In this document: piece after piece, positions 49,603 through 59,281 of the stretch
Position numbering within the stretch: the first letter of the stretch is position 1
How the letters are laid out: the number at the start of each line of letters is the position of its first letter
Source of the DNA: Xiphias gladius
Lineage: Eukaryota; Chordata; Actinopteri; Istiophoriformes; Xiphiidae
Assembly (NCBI RefSeq): GCF_016859285.1
Contig: NC_053402.1
Location: forward strand, 22,701,056 to 22,765,055
Direction: 5' to 3'
DNA length: 64,000 nt
The notes under the pieces: model-generated
What the model saw: only the letters and a program-made list of their open reading frames with translations
What the model was told of the DNA's origin: nothing
Databases searched by the model: none
Position numbers and translations under genes: made by a program

Positions 49603-49639
<37 letters not shown>
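49568..49639. repeat. Interrupted CA microsatellite
   Basis: About 72 bases of CA with GCACGCACGCA interruptions, the third CA tract within 700 bp. Confidence 0.95.
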
Positions 49640-49679
49640 CATCCCAGTTTGTAGTTACTTTCCATCAGTGGTGCGGTGC

Positions 49680-51010
49680 AGGACCAACTACCCAAGGGCC
49701 CCCCACGGGCCCCCGGCTCACCCCACGTCGTGTGGGTCCGACGTGATCTGAACCGGCGACGCGCAGCATCAGCTCCGGCGGGTCCGCCGTCCTCCGCGTT
49801 GCGTGGAGATCTGCTTCTGAGGCCCGAATCCTTTTTAACTTATATCGAGCTCGTCCGGTTCGTTATCAAATCTCTTACATTTTTCCGACTGTGGAGTAAT
49901 GGACGCACGGAAAACCTCAGCAATCGATCGATCGTTGTATGAAATCGATCGTTGTATAAAATGGCGAAACAAGCGCGTCGTCATTCGGAGATGTTAAGTT
50001 TAATGAGTAGGAAAACTGGCAAATGTTCACATTTTAAGGCTGGAACAAGCGATTTTTTTTCCTGGGGGGGGGGTGATTAATGATCAAACTTCTATCAGTC
50101 GATTAATCGACCAATCATTTCAGCTCTGGAGCACTGGTAGAGCGAAATTAGGGCCGCACGCGTGCCCGTGCTCAGACTCGACTCCGGCTCAGTTACATTG
50201 ATCTTTTCCAGCGCACGGCCCCGGACAAGCTGGTTTTTCCGTTCTCCTGTCGGAGAGGCGCTAAAGGCACCGTGCGTAACTAGTATTGACCCATGGGGGA
50301 GAGGGGAGAGGGGAGAGGGGGGGCCCGCACACGGACACACCTCTCTTGTTGACAGCATACGTGGAAAATAACCGACGCAGCTGTGTTGCTATTAAAAGAC
50401 CTCAAATCCCAAAGTATCGCCGTGGCAGGGCCCGGCCGGCCGTCATGTCGGGAGGAGCTCGGCGGACGAGCTGCAAGGGGCGAGCGGCCACGGCTCCCCG
50501 GTGAGAGGAACTCAGCGCCGGGTTACCGGCCACCTGCGGAGGCCCGAGCAGCGGTAAGCGCCGGCCGCCGCTTCCCCTTTTCTTCCCGCAGCGTTTCGAG
50601 GTCCAGGTGGAAAACGAGCCGCTCCACTCGCGCACAGTGCGCGGCGAACTGGACCGGTTCTTCAAAGGTGACCCCTTCGTCTCGGCGTCTGATTTGGTGC
50701 CGGGCGGCTGCAGCACAGGACGAAAATGTGCCGTCATTCTCCTTCGGTGTTTGTGGATCTCTCGACTTTGTCGTGGAATTCCGTGGCCAGCGCTCCGTGA
50801 CATTGAGCCTCTGTGACAGATACTACCCCATCTATTTCTGGGGCAGGTTATATTTAGACAAACAGCCGGTGCTCGGCGCGGTAAACCTAAACCAGAAGTT
50901 TATGTGAAGGGCAGCTCGACTCCGCGAGCCGACGAGGAAAAGAGATCGTCCGTAACCGAAACACAAAGGGTTCGGGCACGGATGAGGAGGAGACGGGTCC
51001 CCGGGCACAG
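49680..51010. promoter_or_regulatory. CpG-rich block without an assigned gene
   Basis: The block is visibly richer in G+C and CpG than its surroundings, with CCCGGCCGGCCG-type runs near 50431 and CCGGCCGCCG near 50560. It lies between the divergent genes u2af2 (minus) and dhrs7c (plus), 1.7-3 kb upstream of the first dhrs7c coding exon. It could house the dhrs7c noncoding first exon or an unannotated short gene. Several overlapping ORFs on both strands (50095-50907) are what high GC content gives by chance. A family A tail lies at about 50050-50135, at AGTCGATTAATCGACC. Confidence 0.4.
50592..50667 (+). other. Possible coding exon of unknown gene
   Basis: A strong polypyrimidine tract and CCCGCAG acceptor precede a 76-bp stretch that reads RFEVQVENEPLHSRTVRGEL then DRFFK before a GTGACC donor. 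The look is protein-like, but I could not find a partner exon in phase. An upstream ATG at 50445 with donor GTGAGA at 50501 joins only in a different frame. FEVxVxxxxxHS faintly recalls the C-terminal strand of selenoprotein W/MIEN1-type proteins, which is not enough for a call. Confidence 0.2.
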
Positions 51011-51477
51011 ACACATAAGGGGCCCCAAGACCCCCGAACGGAAAGATATTAAAAAAGGACAAGCAACGTGCACTTTGTGTCCTTTAATAGTTGTTTTGCA
51101 TCCTTGAGTTATTTTGCTTCCTTTTGTAGCTGTTTTCTGCCTTTTCTTTTTTGTAGTTTCTGAACATGCTTGGATTTTTGACACAGTTTTAAAAGTTTTT
51201 AAAAAAAAAAAAAAAAAAGAAAATGAGCAGCTGAAAAAGAACAAACCAAACCAGCCTGATGGGGGAGCCAGAGCGACCAATCGTGTTTGAGGCCCCCCTG
51301 ATTCGTCCAATCACGTGGCAGATTTCCAGTCAAATCTTAGTTTCAGTTTTTTTTATGGTTTTGCAAATGTGATTTTACTTCATGAAGCACTGACTGTCTC
51401 TTTATTTTACACACACACACACACACATATCCAAGTACATGTATATCCTGTTGGCGCAAATCCCATATAGAGACACT

Positions 51478-51990
51478 AATGATGTGGTGTTTATCCTTGT
51501 TTTGCTTTCTCATGTAAGGAACACGGTTGAAAAATTTAAATCCTCTATGTTCTTGTTTCAGCGTTGTAGGAATAAAGCTAGATTTAAAAAAAATGTAGAG
51601 GGGGAGATGGATGGAAAATGTGACAGGCGGAGAACCCTCTGAAACGCCTTTTTCGCTCCTTTTTTCTCACGTTCACGTTCATTAGGTCCCCAAAGGTCCA
51701 TCCCATCCCATCATCATCTCATCATACAGAAAAATGATGTGGTGTTTATCCTTGTTTTGCCTTCTCATGTGAGGAACACGGTTGAAAAATTTAAATCCTC
51801 TATGTTCTTGTTTCAGCGTTGTAGGAATAAAGCTAGATTTAAAAATGGTTGTAGAGGGTGAGATGGATTCCAATGTGGCGGACGAGAAGAACCTATGGGT
51901 AAAGCGCTTTTTTTCTCGCAAATCATTCACATTAGGTCCCAAAAGCGGCTACATCTCCATCCCATCTCATCTACATCGCCACAGAAAAAT
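51478..51990. repeat. 255-bp tandem duplication upstream of dhrs7c
   Basis: The block starting AATGATGTGGTGTTTATCCT at 51478 recurs at 51733 with only scattered differences for about 135 bp (to 51612 and 51867). The remaining parts are more diverged but keep CATTAGGTCCC and CATCCCATC at matching offsets. Each copy contains TTCTTGTTTCAGCGTTGTAG, a good splice-acceptor-like sequence, then GGAATAAAGCTAGATTTAAA. Confidence 0.85.
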
Positions 51991-52142
51991 CATTTTTCAT
52001 CTAAAAAGTACGTGTGCATCTTCAAACAAAAACCTGTTAGCTAACCACAGCATTCATGACGGTAACATCAACACAGGTGTTTTATGGGGTTTTTTGTGTA
52101 TCCTTGTTTGTTTGTTTGTTTGTTCGTTTTTATAAAGAAATA

Positions 52143-52540
52143 GTTTGACATTTTGGGAAAAATCTGCTTTCTTGCAAGATCGCGTCTGTACGGAAGCTAC
52201 TGCCAGTAGCCCGTCAGCTTAGCTTAGCACAAACTGTGGAGACAGGGGAGAAACAGCTAGCCGGGCTAGCTCTGGGTGCTGAAACTACAACGGCCAAGAG
52301 AGAGAGCGACACATCACCCCATGTAAAATGGCAATTTGTTAATTTTACACTTTGATTTTTTTGTAAAAACAATATATAACATCTTAACTGCTGAGGTACT
52401 GGTAGTAGCCAGGCTAGCTGTCTCCCACTTTTTCCAGTCTTTATGCTAAGCTAAGCTAACCGTCTGCTGCCCTTAACTTCACAGACGGACGTGAGAGAGC
52501 GGTGTCGGAAAGCAAATAAGTGTATTTCCCAAAATACTGA
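52143..52540. repeat. Repeat family B foldback element, compact copy
   Basis: The left arm opens TGACATTTTGGGAAA (52146-52160) and has GTCAGCTTAGCTTAGCACA and AAACAGCTAGCCGGGCTAGC. The right arm has CCAGGCTAGCTG, TATGCTAAGCTAAGCTAACC and TTTCCCAAAATA (52525-52536). The arms are inverted across a loop of about 100 bp near 52320-52400. The element ends about 120 bp before the first dhrs7c coding exon. Confidence 0.75.
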
Positions 52541-52663
52541 ACCTTTTTCCCTCAACATTTTGTGTTAACACTTACAAAGATGTTCCCTTGTTTCATTTCA
52601 ATTTTGCATATTTAATATAAAAATTAAAACATTTCTTTCAACATTTCTTTCATCCTCCAGGAG

Positions 52664-55600
52664 ATGGACCCAGTGTGGACCACCACTGTTCTCCTGGTGC
52701 CCTGTGTTATCGTGCTGACAGCTGGATTTTTCTACCTCTATGGTCTCATTGTTGGTCTGCTGTCCAAAACATCAGTACGCAATAAGGTGGTGGTTGTAAC
52801 CGACGCCTTATCCGGGCTCGGAAAAGGTAACATTGGCAAACTTTTTTGTTTTTAAGGCAAAAACTCATCCGGTACCTTGGAACGTAATTTGATTTCGCAG
52901 TCGTTCACAGTGTGTCCCGTCTTTTGTTTCGGATTCGCTGACGAAGAATGCGCAGGTGTGTTTCACAAAGGAGGAGCGAGGCTGATCCTCTGTGGGAAGA
53001 GCTGGGAGAAACTCGAAGGACTCGCCGACGATTTGGCGAACGCCTCAGACCCCACGGTAGTAAGTAGACCAGCACTTACACAAGGTCAAAGATCGTAGTG
53101 ACGATGCATAAACAAAACATATGAGCTCATAACATACAGTGCACCGTTAAAAAAAGATTAAACCAGTGTTTCGGGGCCCCCGCTACAAAGAAGCACCGTC
53201 TTGTCACGGCTCCTTGTCATGTTTCAGATGTCTATGAGGTGTTAGCAAAGAGAGATTTTCCCCTCTAAACTTCTCTCATGGTTTCATGGTAGATAGGTGA
53301 ACCTGAAAGAGGCGGGGTTATTGAATGATTTTTACCACAAACGCGAAAAAATTGTCCAAAATATGACTGTAAATTTGTGCATCCGAACTTTGTTTTTTTG
53401 TTTTTTTCCCTGTTAACTCGCTCTTCAATCATCTCAGGACCCCTCACATTTATCGTGTGACCCTTTGGTGGGTGGCCCGACCCCTAGGTTGAGCACCACT
53501 GGACTAAACTAACCGTAAGGTGTAAAACTGTAAAGTGGTTGAAACCACCTCCACCTGATAACATCAGTCACAGGAACATTTTACTGAAGAACAAGTACTT
53601 TTATTGCTGATACTTTAATTATGCTTGTATATTTAAGTGGGTACTATACATTTTGCTGATTATACTTATACACCAATGTGTAAGTGGTATTTTACTGATG
53701 TAGCTGCTTGAGGTGCAGCCGGTTTTAACCACTTTAGTAAATACAGAAGTCCCGCACTCAAGTTAAGTTTATTCAAGTAAAAGTACAAAGGTATAATCAG
53801 CGCTTTTCAAGTACTTTTAAATATTAAAAGTAAATGGACTCGTTGGGCAGAATGACCCCTTTTCAGAGTTATGTACTGTAGTAGATACTACATTATTGGA
53901 ATATTATTACTGTTACATTGAGATGTGAGCAGGACTTGAAAATCATCCTGGTTTCATATGTAAAAAGCTGCAAAAAATGTCAAAGGAACTAGTGACTGTT
54001 ACTGTCAGATAAACACGGTGCAATAAAAAGTGGGTTATTTGCCTTTGAAATGTAGAGAAGTAGAAGCACAGAGTGTCGTAAAATGGAATCACTCAAGTGA
54101 AGTACCTTATAACTGTACCTAAGTACAAAACTTTAGTGAATGTTTATCGTTACCTTCCACCACTGGGCACCACTGGTTTTATCAGTGCATTGTGTGTTTT
54201 TTATGCTCGCCGAATGTTTTTCAATCTAAAATCTTGATCGGAAAAGCAACTGCAGCTGTTAAATAAATGCAGTTGAGTAAGAAGTAGAATATTTCCCTCT
54301 GAAATGCAGCGGGGGGGGGCACAAAGCAGCATAAAATGAAAATACTCAAGTAAAAGAACGTGGAATTTGTAGAAGTTACTTTCCACCACCAGTGTTTCTC
54401 CTCCGCAGACGTTTCCCCCCAAGCTGGTGCTGCTGGATTTCGGGGACATGGACAGTATGCCTGACGCGGTCGCAGAGATCCTGGACTGCTACGGCTGCCT
54501 GGACGTCGTCATCCTCAACAGCAGCATGAAGGTCAAAGCGCCGGCACAGAGTCTGTCTCTGGAGATGGACAAGCTACTGATGGACAACAACTACTTTGGA
54601 CCGGTCACACTGGCTAAAGGTAGAGGGTGGAAACGCGCGGGATCGGATTTCGGGCTGCAGGGGGTGTGATGGCGTTGTCGCATTTCTTTGGCTGCGTTTC
54701 TGTTTCCAGGCGTGCTGCCCTCCATGATGTCGAGGAGAACTGGTCACCTGCTCCTGGTCAACAGCATCCAAGGGAAACTAGCTGTGCCTTTTCGCACTAC
54801 ATGTGAGTTCAAGCGGTGCATGAAGGGACAAGGTGCTTCTGACCGTAAAGCACTTAGTGACATTAGTCTACCATCCATAAACTAATTCCTTTAAATAAAT
54901 GAGACATGTGGCTTGGTAGCTATAACTGCTGGCGGGGCTTTAGGGTTTTAAGGCGACGTCTTTAGCCATGCTATCAGCGCGGCTCCAGGGCTGACGGTGT
55001 TGGTCTGTCAGTTGGACGTTCATGTTCCCCTGCGGATGAACTGTAATAACCCTGACGATCCTTTGGCTTTTTTCTTCTAGCGCCATCATCGGGTTAAATT
55101 TTTATTTTGTCCAATAATTTGGTTCGTGACCAAATACCTGCAAAACTAATGACGTTCCCATCGGCCTCTGCCGTACTGTGTGTGCCGACTAGCGACTGTT
55201 AGCATGCTGACACACGTAATGGAAAATTGTAATGCTATTCACATTCTGCGTTTCACCTTTTTTTGCTGGAGTTACATTAAATCTGAGGGAAGCAGTGATC
55301 GCTCGCTGTTCCCTGGACCTTCGGGGATAAAAACGATACCTTCGGCCCCGCAGCTGCGTTCGAACTATTCCTATGTCGTGTGTCTTATCTCTTTGAACAG
55401 TTACACGGCAACCCCTCCTTTCCGTACTCACTAAGGTGTATGAGTGTTTAGTAACTTCTGTACTCTCTGCTCCTTGCCATGCACTGCTCATTGCCGTGAC
55501 CTCTGATCTCTGCATGCTTGAGACCATCTGCAGAGGCTGAATTAAACTTGCAGAAAGACAAGAGTTGACTCTAAGTACAATACGGAACGGAAAGAACTGC

Positions 55601-56941
55601 CACCACACGCTGGGCTGAGCATTTAGCTCAAGGTGCTGCTAGCCTGGCTTTAGACTCTTACGCTTGTTCCTCGATGGATTGTGAGACAACGGGCCCCGGG
55701 GCACAGACAAGTAAAAGGCCCCCCAGCCCTCCCACATAGGACCCCACAGACTGAAGACGACCACAAACACGGCTGCATGGTTTGAGATCGTTTTGTCACT
55801 ATGTCTCTCTTTGGTCACTTTGCGATGTTTTGTGTCTCTCTTGGGCCTCTTAACCTCTCGGGCCTCTGGGTCTGCGCCCGGTGAGCCCGCCCAGTAATCC
55901 ATCCATGCCTGTCACACTTCAGTTCTGGGTTTATTCGGACACTAGAAAATGCAGTGGTACAAAAACACACTAGGAACTGGAACAAGATACGTAATACATT
56001 CAAAAAAAAAATGAAAACAATTATCCCATGTACTCCATGATAGAGAAAGAAAAAACAAAACATTACACACGCAGAGCTCATAGAGACTAATAAGGTTCTC
56101 AGTGATGATCTGGTGTGTTTGCAGTATTTCTACTGATGCTTCATGATTAGTTAATGGTAACAATGGGCTGTAGATGGCCGTAGTATAAGATGCTGCGTTT
56201 GCTCGTCGGATCTGAAATGTGCAACCTGTGAGGAGCCGGGACATTCAGGTGTGTTACCTCTTTCAGATGCGGCCTCCAAACACGCGGTTCAGGCCTTCTT
56301 CGACTGCCTGAGAGCCGAGGTGGAAGAGTACGGCATCTGCGTCAGCACCATCAACCACACCTTCATCAGCCGCGCCGCGTCTGGAGACGCAGCGGCAGCC
56401 TCCTCCAAGTCCATCTGGTCATGTGAGTAACGTCGGAGGAAACCGGGCAGAGGTACAATCACACGCATTATGTACTGACATAAAACGTCTGTACAACCAC
56501 AGGTCGGACCGCCATGAAAAATACTCAAGTACGGTAAAAATACCCCAAAACTGCACCTCAGTAAAAGTTCTCAGTGCCACACAGTTCCACAAATATACAG
56601 TGTATCATAAAGATACACACAAACTCTGGTTAAGTTGAAGGGAAGTTAGACTATGTTTTCAGATCACTTTCAGAAACAGCGGCTGTGTCATTTTCCTCGT
56701 TTTGTCTATTTCTGTCCCCGCCTCCGTCTCTGCAGTGTTGTACACCAAGAAACCCCTCGGCATCTCTCCGGATGAGGCGGCCGCTGAGATCGTCAAGACT
56801 TTGAACAACAAGAGGAAAGAGGTGGTAATCGCTCCCTCGCTCCCCAAGGCGGCCATCTACGCCAGATCCTTCTTCCCGGAGGTCTTCTTCGCCGTGACGG
56901 CTGCAGGGGTGAAGAACGCTGCCGCCTGGGAGAAGATGTAG
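52664..56941 (+). CDS. dhrs7c: Dehydrogenase/reductase SDR family member 7C, 6 coding exons
   Basis: DHRS7C (SRP-35) is a sarcoplasmic-reticulum membrane short-chain dehydrogenase of heart and skeletal muscle, reported to act on retinol and to influence calcium release. The exons are 52664-52826, 52947-53059, 54409-54619, 54710-54802, 56267-56422 and 56736-56941. All are GT-AG and in phase, giving 313 residues against 312 in human. The start is the only Met in frame, three bases after an acceptor CTCCAG, so a noncoding first exon must lie upstream. Residues 5-33 form one membrane anchor. The cofactor motif is [10 protein letters not shown] at about 46-55, the active-site region has VNSIQGK and YAASK in [15 protein letters not shown]. 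The NNAS motif of the human protein is LNSS here. The protein ends KNAAAWEKM. Teleosts may have two copies (ca/cb); not resolved. Confidence 0.95.
53160..54400. repeat. Repeat family C in dhrs7c intron 2
   Basis: Most of intron 2 is made of family C sequence: GACCCCTAGGTTGAGCACCA, CTGGACTAAACTAACC, GAACAAGTACTTTTATTGC, CAAGTACTTTTAAATATTAA, then a second fragment with AAAATACTCAAGTAAAAGAA and a TTCCACCACCAG end at 54382-54391. The last fragment runs to within about 17 bp of exon 3, so part of the exon 3 acceptor region derives from the repeat (inference). Confidence 0.6.
54905..55215. repeat. Family D fragment (dhrs7c intron 4)
   Basis: TTAGCCATGCTATCAGCGCG, CTGACGGTGTTGGTCTGTCA and CGACTGTTAGCATGCTGACA match phrases of family D in altered order or orientation. 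The boundaries are uncertain. Confidence 0.4.
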
Positions 56942-57272
56942 GGGCTGTCATGTGTAGAGCGTGAACGCTCAGACCCTATTCAAACCATGCTGAGTGTGGG
57001 TCTCAAATGCACTGTCAGCAAACATGGTCTTAAACTTAGACTTGTGTGTAAAATTAGGATTGCCTGTACCCAAAGGGTTCGAGTTGCAATGGGGCCCCGT
57101 ATGTGGAGTTACACATAGTTTCTCCATCTGAAAGAATTGTTTTTCTGTGAATTTTACGGGTTGACAAACATGAAAATGATCATCCAAGTGCAGAATTTCG
57201 CTAAAAATAGTACATTACAAAGAAAATTTTGTCTGTGCCTGTATTTGTGGACGTGATTATATTAAGAATATC

Positions 57273-57278
57273 AATAAA
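57273..57278 (+). terminator. dhrs7c: dhrs7c poly(A) signal
   Basis: AATAAA inside TATCAATAAAATATC, 332 bp after the dhrs7c stop, followed by a T-rich stretch (TTTTGTTTTAATC) that could serve as the downstream element. Confidence 0.6.
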
Positions 57279-58130
57279 ATATCTGCATATGTATGTTAAA
57301 TTTCATATTTTGTTTTAATCAATTCTATTTTCAGTTTTTAACGTTTTCTTTTAGTGGAAATAAAAATTTCACAGCGGCTTATTGCTGGAACCAAAACCAC
57401 ACATGCTGAGAGGAAAAACTGGCAACGCTTTATTTTACAGGCCTGTGAATTTATTTTCAAGTTACCTCCTAAGAAGTAAAACGGACAGTGATCAGCTGGA
57501 GCACTGAGCAGCACAACCGACATCAGGTGAGCTACGCATGCAAACTGCGACACGTGTCCAGCAACAAATCGACCAAAAAAACTATACAACGTAAACGAAG
57601 AAAAGTTCCCAGTAGTAAACAGATGAATAATAAATGTTCACTGGGGTTTGAATGGAGGAGTTTCTTTAATGGAAATTCAACGGGAAGTCAATGACAAAAC
57701 TCAACACGACTGAACTAACTAAAATCAACAATACTCAGAAATTCTTCTGTTTTTTCTGTGATTAGTACAAAACCACACTTTTGAAAAAAATTTCTTTAGA
57801 GGAAACGTTTAAGAAATAATTAGTAAATAATAGACCTGTGAACTAAAACGTTTTCCGAAAAACTTCATTTTACAAGTTCAAAATTTCCACAAAATTTCCT
57901 AATAATTTTCAACGTCAGAAATAATTAAAATAATAATCACTGGACATTTTACCTCAGTTCTACTTTTGCTGATGATACTTGTGCACTTTTACTTGAGTAA
58001 GGATTTTAATGCGGGAATTTTAGTTGTAACAGAGTTAATTTTTATATATATGTAGTAGTTTGAAGTACTGTATAGTATAGAGGTGAAGTAAAGGTCATCT
58101 TTAAAAAAGTTGTATTGTCTTGTGAGCGTC

Positions 58131-58150
58131 TGGCGCCCTCTAGTGGTCAG
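58131..58150 (-). promoter_or_regulatory. CTCF-like site upstream of natd1-type gene
   Basis: The plus strand GCGCCCTCTAGTGGTCA reads TGACCACTAGAGGGCGC on the minus strand, a near-perfect match to the vertebrate CTCF core (CCAC-TAG-RGGGCGC). It lies 68 bp before the chosen start codon, between dhrs7c and the natd1/gsg1l2 pair, a natural place for a domain boundary. Binding is not shown. Confidence 0.5.
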
Positions 58151-58217
58151 TCTCTACAACTACTGCCACATGCTGTTCGGCATTACTCTGCGTTTTCATG
58201 CCCTGTCGCCCTTCGAG

Positions 58218-59281
58218 ATGTTTTCCAGGCTCACCGCGTTGACCGTCCGAGGGAAGTGCTGCCGGACCGGCTTCGGTACTTTCAGCTCCAGCTGCAGGTT
58301 TACGGTGGAACATGACCGGCGGAACCAGCGCTTCACCGCCACTCCGGGCAGCGGGGCCGGTAAGCACGCGTAGCCGGGGCTGACGCGGCGGCGCCGGCGG
58401 AGATTCTGTAAGAGAGCCCGGGGTCCCCTTTGCGGCCTGCTGAGACACATCTCTTCGCGGTTGATTCGTTTTCTCGGAGAATATTCAGATACCGTCCCGC
58501 TTCTGCCGTTTATTTGGACTCTGCGCACGTATTTACAGTCGCAATCGATCTCTGGTAAGGAGGAAACGCTCAGCGAAACTTCATTTAAAAATCTGCGGAT
58601 TTAAAGTGCCTTTGTCCGTGCTAGACCTTTGCGTAACCGATATCAATGACTTGTATTTTATACGATTTGTTTCTGGTCGATAAACAGTTCGGCAATGATA
58701 TTATCACCAAATGTAACACATTTTACTGCAATTTTAAGCTACTTGGGCACAGCAGTACAGTAGCAGCAGGCTAGTGGTGCTGCCTAAATAAAGGTATTTC
58801 TGAAGGGAGTCTGGTATTGCTTGTTTAAAATCTAATGTAAACAAACACCAGCTGTTTATAATATATTTAACTTCTACTCCAATACAAAACATTACTGTAC
58901 TGCCCTCTGGGATTCCGCTACTTTTTGAATTCGTTGCCAAGTTTTCCCGTGTCCTCTGCCACCAGGGGCCCCTGACTGTGCGGTGCTGAACTACAGATTC
59001 ACCGGGGAGAAGGAGGTGGATCTGATGTCAACCTATGTGCCGGAGACGTTCAGGGGCCAGGGTGTCGCTGCACTGCTGTCGCAGGTATCAGGCCTTTTGA
59101 AAAGCCGTAGACATTCATTGTGCGCTTTATTGGTTAGTATTATTTATCATGTTTCTTTTCACAGGCTGCCATGGACTTCCTGGCCGAGGAAAACCTCAAG
59201 GCTCGTGTCTCCTGCTGGTACATAAAGAAATACATCGAGGAGCGCCCGCTGCCCCACTTTAAAGACCTGGTCATCGCTTGA
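58218..59281 (+). CDS. natd1: NATD1-type small GNAT acetyltransferase, 3 exons
   Basis: The exons 58218-58359, 58966-59084 and 59165-59281 join in phase (GT-AG) to 125 residues. The fold is the short GCN5-related N-acetyltransferase domain of NATD1/YidJ-type proteins. It opens with TVEHDRRNQRF, has ALNY-type strand VLNYRFTGEKEVDLMSTYVP, then the acetyl-CoA loop ETFRGQGVAALLSQAAMDF (R/Q-x-x-G-x-G/A), and ends with SCWYIKKYIEERPLP. Human NATD1 shares TCWYIQKYVKENPLP. The start is uncertain: an in-frame Met at 58110 or 58170 would lengthen it. From 58218 the first ~27 residues (MFSRLTALTVRGKCCRTGF) are basic, hydroxylated and free of acid residues, like a mitochondrial presequence. The substrate of the family is not known to me. 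It may be a natd1-like paralogue rather than the strict orthologue. Confidence 0.85.

Larger units (their letters stand above)
56942..58217. other. Intergenic: dhrs7c 3' UTR and natd1 upstream region
   Basis: The left 340 bp are the probable dhrs7c 3' UTR ending at the poly(A) signal. The rest is AT-rich, with a family C fragment at about 57940-58095 (CACTTTTACTTGAGTAAGGA). It ends in a CpG-rich segment with a CTCF-like site that leads into the natd1-type gene. I see no other gene. Confidence 0.45.

Noticed and set aside
50383..50907. 174-codon ORF in the CpG-rich block
   Set aside because: Arg, Pro and Ser composition and overlapping ORFs in other frames on both strands indicate GC-driven chance openness; no domain is recognisable.
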